Positions 28,825-37,135 of a DNA stretch of 64,000 bases are shown here, piece after piece. Each line of letters begins with the position of its first letter. Positions within the stretch are counted from its first letter, which is position 1. Origin of the DNA: Posidoniimonas corsicana (GTDB taxonomy: Bacteria; Planctomycetota; Planctomycetia; Pirellulales; Lacipirellulaceae). The notes beneath the pieces are model-generated. The model worked only from the letters and a program-made list of their open reading frames with translations. It did not search any database and was not told the origin of the DNA. Location of the stretch: contig NZ_SIHJ01000001.1 of the NCBI RefSeq assembly GCF_007859765.1, positions 1,570,067 through 1,634,066 on the forward strand. Direction: 5' to 3'. Both the position numbers and the translations under genes were made by a program.

Positions 28825-28853
28825 TTGACGCCGTGGGGTGAAAGGGATAGGCT
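28825..28853 (+). promoter_or_regulatory. Promoter of leader A
   Basis: -35 TTGACG (28825-28830), a 17-base spacer and -10 TAGGCT (28848-28853). The sequence from the -10 box onward aligns with the promoter of the cold-shock gene downstream (TACGCTTCCGGTACT versus TAGGCTTTAGAGTACT), so the promoters are homologous as well as the leaders. Confidence 0.6.
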
Positions 28854-29129
28854 TTAGAGTACTTGGGAAGTAAAGCCGTAGCGAAACGCTGCGTCGGAAG
28901 CGCCGCCCTGGAGGCGGCGTAGTCCGGCACTTCTTTTCGGAATCGACCCTTCGCTGAGCGGCCCCTGAGGATCAGGCCGCTCCCCGGATGTTGCGTTGGC
29001 CGTGCTGGTCGCTGACGCAGTTTGCTCTCGCTGGCCCCCCCCTCCGCAGCGGGATTGGGTTGGCCCCGGGTTGCGGCGCCGACGGGGCGCCGGTTGTGCG
29101 ATGTCCTCCGAAACGAATGAGGCCCTGAA
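28854..29129 (+). ncRNA. Structured leader RNA, copy A (candidate new cis-regulatory motif)
   Basis: About 270-nt 5' leader of the 78-aa gene, homologous to the leader of the cold-shock gene. Conserved boxes in order: GGAAGTAAAGCCG 28866-28878; TTCTTTTCG 28931-28939; TCGACCCTTCGCTG 28943-28956; CCCCGGATGTTG 28982-28993; CAGTTTGCTCTC 29018-29029; GATTGG 29053-29058. Predicted stems: UAGCG/CGCUG around an AAA loop (28879-28891); CGCCGCC/GGCGGCG (28901-28919) inside GUCGG/CCGGC; GAGCGGCC/GGCCGCUC (28956-28982); UGCGU/ACGCA (28992-29019). Stem sequences differ from copy B but pairing is kept. A role in temperature or growth control is inference from the csp neighbour. Confidence 0.7.
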
Positions 29130-29366
29130 TTGTTGTCTCCCCCCGAGCAGAAGACGCTGGCCACCTTCCGCCAGTTCCTGATGACCCCCAACAAGATGCT
29201 CTGCTTCTGGGGCCCCGCCCTCGACCGGCACCGCGACGGGCTGGCGTTGCTGGAGAGCAAGGAGATGGTTGTGCCAGAAGGTCGGGCCGGCGGGTACTCC
29301 CTGACCGAATCGGGCTTTCAGGCGATGCGGGATGAGAGCTTCGCGGCGCCCGCAAAGCCCCGCTAG
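29130..29366 (+). CDS. Small winged-helix-like protein under leader A
   Basis: 78 aa. The start is TTG at 29130 with SD GAGG at 29119-29122; no ATG or GTG exists in frame. Codon use is strongly coding (G/C third positions). The C-terminal half, LALLESKEMVVPEGRAGGYSLTESGFQAMRD, resembles the wing and last helix of winged-helix DNA-binding proteins; the N-terminal half (TFRQFLMTPNKMLCFWGPALDRH) is unfamiliar. The function is unknown; possibly a small regulator. It shares its promoter and leader type with the cold-shock gene 400 bases downstream, so the two are likely co-regulated. Confidence 0.7.
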   Translation: MLSPPEQKTLATFRQFLMTPNKMLCFWGPALDRHRDGLALLESKEMVVPEGRAGGYSLTESGFQAMRDESFAAPAKPR

Positions 29367-29433
29367 CATCCGTTTTTTCCGCTTCTGCCGGCTGTTCGCT
29401 CCTGATGGACGGCGGCTGAACGCCGTGGGGGCA

Positions 29434-29463
29434 TTGACAGCGACCGCCCGGCTGAACTACGCT
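29434..29463 (+). promoter_or_regulatory. Promoter of leader B / cold-shock gene
   Basis: -35 TTGACA (29434-29439), an 18-base spacer and -10 TACGCT (29458-29463). The predicted transcript start is near 29470, giving a leader of almost 300 nt, unusually long as in E. coli cspA. Confidence 0.65.
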
Positions 29464-29763
29464 TCCGGTACTCAGGAAGTAAAGCCGAAGCGAGACGCTT
29501 CGCCGGCCGGGCCCTAAACCACGACGAAAGTCGACCAGCCCACGGCAATTCTTTTCGACTCGACCTTTCGCTGGACGGCTACCGATCCCTAGGACGCGCC
29601 GCCCCCGGATGTTGTTCCGCCCCGCCGGGTGCCGGACCAGTTTGCTCTCCTCGGTGACCGTCGCCCGCGTGTGAGGGCGTCGCCGATTGGTCCGGTCGTA
29701 CAGCACGGCGACGCGGGCTTCGCTCGATTCGATCTTCGATTTACGTGCTAGGAGAGCTGTGTC
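29464..29763 (+). ncRNA. Structured leader RNA, copy B, of the cold-shock gene
   Basis: Homologue of leader A with the same order of boxes: GGAAGTAAAGCCG 29475-29487; TTCTTTTCG 29549-29557; TCGACCTTTCGCTG 29560-29573; CCCCGGATGTTG 29603-29614; CAGTTTGCTCTC 29638-29649; GATTGG 29685-29690. Stems: AAGCG/CGCUU (29488-29500); a longer stem GCCG/CGGC, GGGC/GCCC capped by CGAC-GAAA-GUCG (29502-29546); GGACGGC/GCCGCCC (29573-29604, one mismatch). Box distances differ by at most 12 nt from copy A. Likely controls translation or stability of the csp mRNA. Confidence 0.72.
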
Positions 29764-29961
29764 GTGTCACAGGGTACGATCAAGAAGTTGACGGAAAAGG
29801 GTTTTGGCTTCATTCAGGGCGATCGTGGAGAGCTGTTCTTCCACCACTCGTCGGTCAGTGGCGCCAACTTTGACGACCTCCGCGAGGGGCAGTCGGTCGA
29901 GTACACCGAGGGCCAGGGCCCCAAGGGTCCCCGCGCCGAGAACGTCAAGGTGATTGGCTAA
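29764..29961 (+). CDS. Cold-shock protein (CspA family)
   Basis: 65-aa single cold-shock (OB-fold) domain that binds single-stranded RNA/DNA as a chaperone. RNP1 is KGFGFIQ and RNP2 is LFFHHSSV. The start is GTG at 29764 with SD GGAGAG (29751-29756). It is preceded by a ~300-nt structured leader and followed by a strong terminator, so it is a monocistronic unit. Whether it responds to cold or is constitutive cannot be told from the coding sequence. Confidence 0.95.
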   Translation: MSQGTIKKLTEKGFGFIQGDRGELFFHHSSVSGANFDDLREGQSVEYTEGQGPKGPRAENVKVIG

Positions 29962-29987
29962 TCTAGCCGATTCAACCGAGAAGACAC

Positions 29988-30028
29988 AAAGCCGCCCGGC
30001 GCCGCTTTGGCTGCCGGGCGGCTTTTTT
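29988..30028 (+). terminator. Rho-independent terminator of the cold-shock gene
   Basis: Stem AAAGCCGCCCGGC/GCCGGGCGGCTTT (13 pairs; GC arms at 29991-30000 and 30013-30022) followed by six T's at 30023-30028. Confidence 0.95.
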
Positions 30029-30087
30029 GATGACGCCGCCGGCGTGTGGCCGGCCGTTCCACTGCTAACCCCTTAGGGACAACCGTT

Positions 30088-30252
30088 TTGGCGAAAAATC
30101 AGAACACGTTTGAGAAGATGCGTCGCGAGCAAGAAAAGAAACGCAAGGCGAAGGAAAAGCGTGAGCGTCGCGACGCCCGCAAGGAATCTGACGGTGAGAA
30201 CACCGAGCCCGCGCAGGTGGTCGACCGCTTCGACCTGATGGGCGACTATTAG
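30088..30252 (+). CDS. Small Lys/Arg-rich protein
   Basis: 54 aa from TTG at 30088 (MAKNQNTFEKMRREQEKKRKAKEKRERRDARK...), then an acidic end with VVDRFDLMGDY. The TTG start is chosen because similar small proteins, as I recall them, begin MAKNxNTFxKRxRE and because TAGGGA lies at SD distance; an in-frame GTG at 30046 would add unrelated residues and overlap the terminator region. It is a highly charged helix likely to bind nucleic acid or ribosome; the function is unknown. Confidence 0.7.
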   Translation: MAKNQNTFEKMRREQEKKRKAKEKRERRDARKESDGENTEPAQVVDRFDLMGDY

Positions 30253-30390
30253 GCTAAAGGCACGCCTCAGATAGGCGCAAGTCACAGTGCCGAGGCGGCG
30301 TGACCGAAAAGCGGGCGCGACCGCGCGGCGCCCCCGGTGGGGCGGGGGGTACGATGGCGTACCCCTCCCCGCACCCCACCGGAGTCCGCG

Positions 30391-31143
30391 ATGTCCAGGC
30401 GCGCTTTGCCCCTCCTCTTCATCCTGATGCTCGCGCTGACCTCTAATCATGCGCGGGCCGAGTCCGCCGCCGCCGTCGCCGCCAATGCGCAGCGGTCGAT
30501 CGATCAGGGCGACGTGCCCGAGTGGTGGACCCCCAAGCTGCCCGCCGACGTGCAGCGCGACGTCGACCGCAAGGGCCGCGGTCTGGCCGAGGGCCTCAAG
30601 CTTGAAGACGACGCCCAGACCGACCGGGTCGCCGCGCTCGTCAGTCAGCACTTCGCCCGCGTCTGGGCGTGGCACCAGCAGGTGGACGACCGGCTCGACG
30701 CGGCCTGGGCCGATTGGGACGCCGCCCGCAGCAACGCCGACGGCAAGGAGAAGGACGAGCTCCGCGCTCTCGCGATCGCGACCGAGCAGATCGACCCAAT
30801 CTACGCGGAGTTCACCCCGCAGATCCAAGGCCTGCTGCGCGACCTGCGGGCGGAGGTGGGCGAAGAGAAGGCCACCGAGCTGATGGACCGCTACACCCGC
30901 TCGCCTGGCGCCGAGCGGACGTACAACGCGTACCTGGGGATGGTGCCCGAGATGACCGCCGACGAGCGGGCGATCCTGTGGGACCGCATGGCCCAGGCAC
31001 GCGAGGAGTCGATGGCGGCGTGGACCGGCGGTCGGATCATCAAGATCTTCAAGAAGCAGAAGGTCCGCAACGAGTTCTCGATCGACTACTTTGGCTACGG
31101 GTACCGCGAGCGTTACAAGGCGTGGGCGAGCGGCGGGCGCTAG
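30391..31143 (+). CDS. Secreted DUF3826-like protein
   Basis: 250 aa, start ATG 30391 with GGAG upstream. Cleavable signal peptide (RRALPLLFILMLALTSNHARA). The mature protein is helical: LVSQHFARVWAWHQQVDDRLDAAW, and near the C-terminus LWDRMAQAREESMAAWTGGRIIKIFKKQKVRNEFSIDYFG, which matches the general pattern of DUF3826 proteins (helix, then an FxKyKgriNxyls-like segment). The family is of unknown function and in some genomes sits near polysaccharide-degradation genes, as a GH43 and a sulfatase do here a few kb away. Confidence 0.7.
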   Translation: MSRRALPLLFILMLALTSNHARAESAAAVAANAQRSIDQGDVPEWWTPKLPADVQRDVDRKGRGLAEGLKLEDDAQTDRVAALVSQHFARVWAWHQQVDDRLDAAWADWDAARSNADGKEKDELRALAIATEQIDPIYAEFTPQIQGLLRDLRAEVGEEKATELMDRYTRSPGAERTYNAYLGMVPEMTADERAILWDRMAQAREESMAAWTGGRIIKIFKKQKVRNEFSIDYFGYGYRERYKAWASGGR

Positions 31144-31991
31144 GGCCGTTCGTACTGGGCCGCCTCGACCTGCATCAAGAGTGCGCCGATCAGGAACCCG
31201 ACGGCGCCGAACAGCGTCCACACAACCGACGGCGTTGAGGCCCAAGGTCCATCCGCCCCCGGCGGAACGGCCGCCAGCAGAGCCGACGCCATAAACCCGA
31301 AGCAGCCGAGAAGGTTCACCGCGACCACCCACCAGGACAGGTCCCGCGGCCGCCACGACAGGTGGGCGTGGCCGGCTTCGATGTAAGCCAGGTAGCCCGA
31401 GGCCAAGAACAGAACCGAACCCACCAGGTTCGGCGTCCACACCAGCAGGTCCTGCGCAAACCAGCCGAGTCCGGGCAGCATCGCGTCGAAGGTGTTTAGG
31501 TTGAACAGCACCGTGCCGGCAAACTGCAGCGCGCAGGACAGCCAGCCCGCGTCTCGCGGGCGCCAGCCAAAGAATCTTCGCGGCGGCCCCCCGGTGTTTG
31601 CCGCTTGCCACAGCTGAAGGTAGGCCGCGGCGGTGAACGGGATCGAACCCGCAAAGTAGACGCTGTTCACCTCGGCCGGCGTGAGCGCGAGCCGATCGGC
31701 CCACCCCGGCGCCAATGTCAGCAGGCTACCCACAACAAACAACGATGCCCCCACGGCGAACACGCCGCCGATCCACCAGTTCAGGCTCCGCGGGAGCCAC
31801 AGACGCGGCGCCCAGGGCCGCCAGGGCGGGGCCTCGCCAGGGATTGCGAGCCGCTTGCGGTCGTGGCGGGAGCTCCACGCCCGCAGCTCGCCGCTGGGCA
31901 TCCGGTGCACGCGCCGCGTGGTGAACGGCCACGCGCCGGCCCGCTCGACGCAGGGAGGCTGGTCGTGGGAGGCATCGGGATTGGCGGGCAA
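31140..31991 (-). CDS. YrhK-like integral membrane protein
   Basis: About 283 aa with a basic N-terminal region, then LPRSLNWWIGGVFAVGASLFVVGSLL, typical of YrhK-family proteins, and five or so further membrane helices. Only TTG (31991) is available as start near the N-terminus. A clear SD (AGGAG, 32017-32021) lies immediately after the gadB stop, but the codon at SD distance is ATC (32007-32005), so the true start is uncertain. It is in frame with and 30 bases downstream of glutamate decarboxylase, so co-transcribed. The function is unknown. Its end overlaps the convergent DUF3826 gene by 4 bases. Confidence 0.75.
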   Translation of the reverse strand: MPANPDASHDQPPCVERAGAWPFTTRRVHRMPSGELRAWSSRHDRKRLAIPGEAPPWRPWAPRLWLPRSLNWWIGGVFAVGASLFVVGSLLTLAPGWADRLALTPAEVNSVYFAGSIPFTAAAYLQLWQAANTGGPPRRFFGWRPRDAGWLSCALQFAGTVLFNLNTFDAMLPGLGWFAQDLLVWTPNLVGSVLFLASGYLAYIEAGHAHLSWRPRDLSWWVVAVNLLGCFGFMASALLAAVPPGADGPWASTPSVVWTLFGAVGFLIGALLMQVEAAQYERP

Positions 31992-32021
31992 AGGTTCTTC
32001 GGAGTCGGGGATCGGCTGCTC

Positions 32022-33419
32022 CTAGTGGTGGAATCCAGAAGCCTCGGCAGCGGTCATCGCGGCGTGGGTGGGGTGCTGCTCAAAGTGCTCCAGCGCCCGC
32101 TTGATGTCGGCCAGCAGCATCCCGGCCAGGTCGCGGCTCACCCCGTGGCGGACCAGCACCCGCTGGATGACCAGGTCCTGGCAGTCGGCCGGCAGCGAGT
32201 ACGCGGGCACCTGCCACCCGCGGGAACGCAGGCGGTCGGCCAGGTCGTACAGGCTGAAGCCCGGGTCGGTCCCCTCCTTGATCCGCCAGCTCAACGCGGG
32301 GATGCCCTGGTGCATGTCGCCCGCGTAGAGGACCTCGAAGGGGCCCAGCTTGGCGATCTCAGACGCCAGGAACTGGGCGGTCTGGTAGCAGGCGGAGTGC
32401 ACCTTGCGGTAGCCCTCGCGACCCAGCCGCAGGAAGTTGTAGTACTGGCAGGCGACCTGCCCGCCCGGGCGTGAGAAATTCAGCGCGATGTCGCGCATGT
32501 TGCCGCCCAGGTAGTTCACCCAGAACACCAGGTCGTCCGGCAGGTCGGACGCCTCGCGCCAGATCACCCAGCCCACGCCGAGCGGCGCCAGTCCGAACTT
32601 GTGGCCGGAGGCGTTGATCGACTTGACCCGCGGCAGGCGGAAGTCCCACGCCAGCTCCGGCGCGCAGAACGGCGCCAGGAACCCGCCGCTCGCGGCGTCG
32701 ACGTGGATCGGGATGTCCAGCCCGCTGGACGACTGCAGCTTGTCGAGCGCGTCGGCGACCGCCTTGACCGGCTCGTACTGGCACGTGAACGTGACGCCCA
32801 GCGTCGGCACCACGCCGATGGTGTTCTCGTCGCAGCGTTTGAGCGCCTCCTCGGGCGTCATGATCAGCCGGTCGGGCGACATCGGGATCTCGCGGTGCTC
32901 GATGTCCCAGTAGCGCGCGAACTTGTGCCAGCAGACCTGCACTGGTCCGGTGACCAGGTTCGGCTTGTCGATCGGCTTTCCCTCCGCCTTGCGTTTGGCC
33001 TCCCACCGCCTCTTCATCGCCATGCCGCCGAGCATGGCCGCCTCGCTGGAGCCGGTGGTCGAGCAGCCGACCGTGTTGGCCTCGGCGGGCGAGTTCCACA
33101 GGTCGGCCAGCATGTGAACGCAGCGGGCCTCGACCTCGGCGGTCTGGGGGTACTCGTCCTTGTCGACGATGTTCTTGTCTAGGCACTCGCTCATCAGCTG
33201 GGCGACTTCGGGCTCCACCCACGTCTGACAGAACGTGGCCAGGTTCTGACGCGAGTTGCCGTCCAGCGTCAGCTCGTCGTGCACGATGGCGTAGGCGTGG
33301 CGGGCCTTGTGCTCGTCCTGGGGGAACCTGTACTTGGGCATCCGCACGGACAGGTCGGCGGACGCGTAGATGTCGTCCTCCAGGTTCTCCCGCACCGCGC
33401 CCTTGTCGTGCAACGCCAT
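32022..33419 (-). CDS. gadB: Glutamate decarboxylase
   Basis: 465-aa PLP enzyme converting glutamate to GABA and CO2 while consuming a proton. The PLP lysine is Lys274 ([12 protein letters not shown]), close to Lys276 of the 466-residue E. coli GadB. Other motifs: [34 protein letters not shown] and [10 protein letters not shown]. The C-terminus ends in two His residues (ASGFHH); in E. coli GadB a near-terminal His closes the active site at neutral pH, so pH control may be kept (inference). Start ATG 33419 with SD GGGAGGAAA; the frame open to 33665 lacks homology. No GadC antiporter is in the window. Confidence 0.96.
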   Translation of the reverse strand: MALHDKGAVRENLEDDIYASADLSVRMPKYRFPQDEHKARHAYAIVHDELTLDGNSRQNLATFCQTWVEPEVAQLMSECLDKNIVDKDEYPQTAEVEARCVHMLADLWNSPAEANTVGCSTTGSSEAAMLGGMAMKRRWEAKRKAEGKPIDKPNLVTGPVQVCWHKFARYWDIEHREIPMSPDRLIMTPEEALKRCDENTIGVVPTLGVTFTCQYEPVKAVADALDKLQSSSGLDIPIHVDAASGGFLAPFCAPELAWDFRLPRVKSINASGHKFGLAPLGVGWVIWREASDLPDDLVFWVNYLGGNMRDIALNFSRPGGQVACQYYNFLRLGREGYRKVHSACYQTAQFLASEIAKLGPFEVLYAGDMHQGIPALSWRIKEGTDPGFSLYDLADRLRSRGWQVPAYSLPADCQDLVIQRVLVRHGVSRDLAGMLLADIKRALEHFEQHPTHAAMTAAEASGFHH

Positions 33420-33469
33420 CCGATTTCCTCCCGCCGGGAAATGAGTTAACCAAAGGTACTGTGCTGGCG

Positions 33470-33475
33470 ATTGTA
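33470..33475 (-). promoter_or_regulatory. Possible -10 box for gadB
   Basis: On the minus strand TACAAT lies about 50 bases upstream of the gadB start. No good -35 box is seen at 16-18 bases. Confidence 0.3.
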
Positions 33476-33628
33476 GCGCCCGACGCGGCGCCTGAACACG
33501 GTGGCAGGCGCCGCCGCGACTGCCGTGCACGGCCCGCGTCGATCGAGTAGACTGGCCCCAGTCATTCCGGCGGCCGTTCGGCTGTCGGACGCGCCGCTCC
33601 CTCTTCCCCGCAACCGGCAGACTGTCGC

Positions 33629-34678
33629 ATGAACTCTCACGGCCCGTCCACACTCTCTGTCGCAATCCTCACGCTAGCCTCGGTTTCCGCTTTGTCGCAG
33701 GCCCAGGAGCCGCGGTACCTGACCAAGGGGATCTACACGGCCGACCCGTCGGCCCACGTGTTCGGCGGCAGGCTCTACTTCTACCCGTCGCACGACATCG
33801 AGTCGGGCGTTGAACAGAATGACAACGGCGACCACTTCGACATGCGGGACTATCACGTGTTCTCCATGGACTCGGTCGACGGCCCGGTCACGGACCACGG
33901 CGTGGCGCTCGACGTGAAGGACGTCCCGTGGGCGGAGCGGCAGATGTGGGCGCCCGACTGCGCCGAGAAGGACGGGCGGTACTACCTGTATTTCCCCGCG
34001 AAGGACCCCGAGGGCGTGTTCCGGATCGGCGTCGCGGTCGGCGACCGGCCAGAGGGGCCGTTCAAGGCGAACCCAAAACCGATCGAGGGTAGCTACTCGA
34101 TCGACCCGGCCGTCTTCAATGACGGCGGCGAGTACTACCTGTACTTCGGCGGCATCTGGGGCGGCCAGCTGCAGCAGTACCGCGACAACCAACGCATCGT
34201 GTCCGATCGCGCCCCAGTCCCGAGCGAGCCGACCCCAGGCACGCCGGCCCTGTGCGCGAAGGTCGCGAAGCTGGCGCCGTCCATGACCGAGTTTGCCGAG
34301 CCGCCCCGCGACGTGGTGATTGTCGACAGCCAGGGCAAGCCGCTCGACGCCGGCGACCACGACCGCCGCTTCTTCGAGGCCGCCTGGGTCCACAAGCACG
34401 ACGGCCGCTACTACTTCTCATACTCCACCGGCGACACCCACCGCATCTGCTACGCCACCGGCGACAGCCCGTACGGCCCATTCACCTACCAGGGCGTGGT
34501 GTTGACCCCGGTGCTGGGCTGGACCACGCACCACAGCATCGTGCAGCACGAGGGCAAGTGGCATCTGTTCCACCACGACAGCGTCCCCTCCGGCGGGCAG
34601 ACCCACCTGCGGAGCGTCAAGGTCAGCCCCCTGCGGCACGGGCCGGACGGCAAGATCCAGACCATCAAGGGCGGGTAG
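33629..34678 (+). CDS. Secreted glycoside hydrolase, GH43-like
   Basis: 349 aa with a signal peptide (start [26 protein letters not shown]). Five-bladed propeller with the GH43 catalytic pattern: base Asp in [23 protein letters not shown], pKa-modulating Asp in [20 protein letters not shown], and acid Glu in [25 protein letters not shown]43 enzymes are mostly arabinofuranosidases or xylosidases; the exact specificity is not predictable. It is transcribed divergently from gadB. Together with the arylsulfatase 3 kb downstream it suggests use of sulfated or plant/algal polysaccharides. Confidence 0.88.
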   Translation: MNSHGPSTLSVAILTLASVSALSQAQEPRYLTKGIYTADPSAHVFGGRLYFYPSHDIESGVEQNDNGDHFDMRDYHVFSMDSVDGPVTDHGVALDVKDVPWAERQMWAPDCAEKDGRYYLYFPAKDPEGVFRIGVAVGDRPEGPFKANPKPIEGSYSIDPAVFNDGGEYYLYFGGIWGGQLQQYRDNQRIVSDRAPVPSEPTPGTPALCAKVAKLAPSMTEFAEPPRDVVIVDSQGKPLDAGDHDRRFFEAAWVHKHDGRYYFSYSTGDTHRICYATGDSPYGPFTYQGVVLTPVLGWTTHHSIVQHEGKWHLFHHDSVPSGGQTHLRSVKVSPLRHGPDGKIQTIKGG

Positions 34679-34721
34679 TAGCATGCCAGCCGACGCGGCC
34701 GCTCGCTACGCGGAGCGGAGG

Positions 34722-37052
34722 CTACTCGGGCAGGCGGCCGAAGATCATCAGCCCGCGGCCGGTGGGGTCGACGTAGAACCGCTGCGCGACAAACTCGCCA
34801 TCCCGACGCAGGTCGAACGGCTCGTGCTCCTGCGCCATCTCCTGCTGCACCGCGGCCGGCAGGTCCGGGATCGACTCCCCTTCACGCGCCACACGCACCC
34901 CCCGGTCCGCGTCCGCCGACACCAGCAGTTGACCCTCGCCGTCGGCCACGAAGATCTCGCAGTCGATGGCGCCCAGGCCGAGCACCGCGTCGGCGACCTG
35001 CTTGGCGACGTCGGTCTCGATCACGGCCATCCCGAACAGCTCGCCGGTGGCGTCGTTGTACACGGGGGTCGCCACGGATAGTCGCTCCGCCACCGAGGAC
35101 CCTGCGCTGGCGCGGCGTGCGCGGGGCGCCAGCGAGAACCGCACATCGCCCGGCTCCAACGCTCCGACCACCGACATCAGCGCGTCGTCCGCGACGCTCT
35201 TCAGACGGCTGGCGGGCAGCACCCGCACCAGCGAACGGTCCGACGGGTTGCGTTCCACCCGCACGACGTCCTGCGCGCCCTCGCCGGTCTGGGCCTCGTA
35301 GGACAGGGCCAGGTAGTCGGGGTTCGACCGCAGCATGCCGGAGAAGATGGTCTCGAGCCGGGTCCGCCAGACCTGCTCGTCGTCTCCGTCGACGCCGTTG
35401 CGGGCGTTGACGATCCCCTGGATCGGCGGGAGCGACGCGATGAACCTTGCGTCCTTCGACAGCTCCGACGCGATCCCCTCGAGCTGGAGCTCCACCTCGC
35501 GGACGTCGCCGACCAGCTGCGAGTAGCGGGCGTCGACCGCGGCCAGGCGGCTCTGCCGGGCGGACATCGCCAGCGTGGTCAACGCCACGAGCGCCACGAT
35601 GGCCGCCGCCAGCAGCGACTGCGACATCCGCTGGTGCTGCGCGACCCAGCGGCTGGCCCGCTGCCAGTTGGTCTCCTGGTAGGCGGACACCGGCTCGCCG
35701 GCCATCCACTTCTGCACGTCCTCGGCCAGCTCGGCGGCGGCCTGGTAGCGGGCGTACCGGCGGCGGGCCATCGCCTTGCGGCAGATGGCCTCGAGCACGG
35801 GGTCGGCGTCGGCGTTGGCGTCGTGCGCGGCGGGCGGCGCGCCGGCGGCGATGGCGCTGATCATGCCCCGCGCGCCGTCGCCGGAGTCGATCGCCTCGCG
35901 CTGCGTCTTCTCGTGGGGCGCGTAGCCGGTCACGATTGCGAACAGGATGGCACCCAGCCCGTAGATGTCGGTGCGGTGGTCCAGCTCGTCGAGCCGGCCC
36001 GCCGCCTGCTCCGGCGCCATGTACAGCGGCGTGCCGAGCACCTGCCCCTCGCTGGTCCGGTCGGCGCTGTCGGGCCCGGCCGAGTCCGTCAGGCTCGCGG
36101 TCGCGGCGTCGCCGATCACCTTGGCCAGGCCCCAGTCGATGACGATCACCTGCCCGAAGCTGTCGATCACCACGTTCTCGGGCTTCAGGTCACGGTGGAT
36201 CACCTTCCGCGAGTGGGCGTGGCCGATGGCGTGGCACACGCTGACGAACGCGGTCAGCAGGTGCCGCAGGAGCATCGGGTCGTCGTCGCCGGCCTCGCGC
36301 CGCTCGTGGTACTCGCTGATCGAGTCCTGCAGCGTGGAACGCCCCAAGAACCGCATCGTGTAGAACACCCGCCCGGAGTCGGCGTCCTCGCCGAGCTGGT
36401 AGATCGGCACGATGCTGGGGTGGTCCAGTCGGCCGGTGATCTCCGCCTCGTGCCGGAACCGCTCGATGGCGACCGAGCTGGCCTCTGCGGCGTGGCTGAT
36501 CTCCTTCAGCGCGACGTGCCGGTTAAGGTTCGTGTCGCGGGCCAGCCACACCCGGCCCAGCCCGCCCTGGCCCAGCTTGCGGATGATCTCGTACCGACCC
36601 TGCGAGACGCGGGCGTGCTGGTCGGCGCCGCTGGCGGCGAGCGTCACGCCGAACAGCTTGGCCACGCGGCCCGAACCGTCCAGCCGTTCCAGCGTCGCCA
36701 GCATCATGCTCTTGCCGGCCGAGGGCGACTGCGAACCCGCGGCGATGCTCCGCCGCGCGCGGTCGATTCGGGCGGAGGCCTGCTGCTGCAGGCGGGCGAT
36801 CTGCTCGGCGGTCAGCAGGGACTTCCGCTCGATGTGCTGCGCCAGCCGCACGCTGCCGTGCATCGACCAGTCGGATACCGCCGCGCTGATCTCGCGGTCA
36901 TTCACCAGCCCGGAGTTGAGCAGCTGCGCCGCGAAGGCGATGTCCTCCTCCTCGCGGGAGAGCGTGTTCTCCGGCTCGAAGAGCCGCGTCGCTGCGTACA
37001 GGTCGTCGTCGGGCGACCCGCCCGCCCCGCGTTCTCGAGCGTCCTCTGCCAT
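34722..37052 (-). CDS. Membrane Ser/Thr protein kinase with extracytoplasmic sensor-like domain
   Basis: 776 aa. Residues ~1-145 are an acidic/helical N-terminal region; ~150-430 a PknB-like kinase with the glycine loop KLGQGGLGRVWLA, Lys in HVALKEI, catalytic loop HRDLKPENV (near 284) and metal site DWGLAKV (near 305; Trp replaces the Phe of DFG, common in planctomycete kinases). LGTPLYMAPEQAAG is the P+1/APE segment. A transmembrane helix (LLAAAIVALVALTTLAMSA) lies near residue 485. Residues ~510-770 form an external region resembling a Cache-type sensor: helical start, NPDYLALSYEA, ATPVYNDATGELFGMAVIETDV. The ligand is unknown. Confidence 0.88.
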   Translation of the reverse strand: MAEDARERGAGGSPDDDLYAATRLFEPENTLSREEEDIAFAAQLLNSGLVNDREISAAVSDWSMHGSVRLAQHIERKSLLTAEQIARLQQQASARIDRARRSIAAGSQSPSAGKSMMLATLERLDGSGRVAKLFGVTLAASGADQHARVSQGRYEIIRKLGQGGLGRVWLARDTNLNRHVALKEISHAAEASSVAIERFRHEAEITGRLDHPSIVPIYQLGEDADSGRVFYTMRFLGRSTLQDSISEYHERREAGDDDPMLLRHLLTAFVSVCHAIGHAHSRKVIHRDLKPENVVIDSFGQVIVIDWGLAKVIGDAATASLTDSAGPDSADRTSEGQVLGTPLYMAPEQAAGRLDELDHRTDIYGLGAILFAIVTGYAPHEKTQREAIDSGDGARGMISAIAAGAPPAAHDANADADPVLEAICRKAMARRRYARYQAAAELAEDVQKWMAGEPVSAYQETNWQRASRWVAQHQRMSQSLLAAAIVALVALTTLAMSARQSRLAAVDARYSQLVGDVREVELQLEGIASELSKDARFIASLPPIQGIVNARNGVDGDDEQVWRTRLETIFSGMLRSNPDYLALSYEAQTGEGAQDVVRVERNPSDRSLVRVLPASRLKSVADDALMSVVGALEPGDVRFSLAPRARRASAGSSVAERLSVATPVYNDATGELFGMAVIETDVAKQVADAVLGLGAIDCEIFVADGEGQLLVSADADRGVRVAREGESIPDLPAAVQQEMAQEHEPFDLRRDGEFVAQRFYVDPTGRGLMIFGRLPE

Positions 37053-37107
37053 CGTTCGAACCAGCCAAAGAGGTCATCAATGTGGGCAAGCCAGCGGCCA
37101 AACCTTT

Positions 37108-37135
37108 ATTCTACCAGCCCGCTCGCCCGAGTGAA
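37108..37135 (-). promoter_or_regulatory. Candidate promoter of the kinase gene
   Basis: On the minus strand -35 TTCACT (37135-37130), a 16-base spacer and -10 TAGAAT (37113-37108), about 55 bases before the kinase ATG. The rest of the 315-base divergent region up to the sulfatase start shows no clear plus-strand promoter. Confidence 0.4.

Noticed and set aside
28757-29260. N-terminal 168 residues of the minus-strand frame ending at 28010
   Set aside because: It runs antisense to leader A and to the start of the 78-aa gene; no SD at its beginning; membrane-protein-like sequence begins only near 28756.
31636-31665. GATCGAACCCG stretch resembling a tRNA T-arm
   Set aside because: Lies inside the YrhK-like gene and has no matching acceptor, D or anticodon arms.
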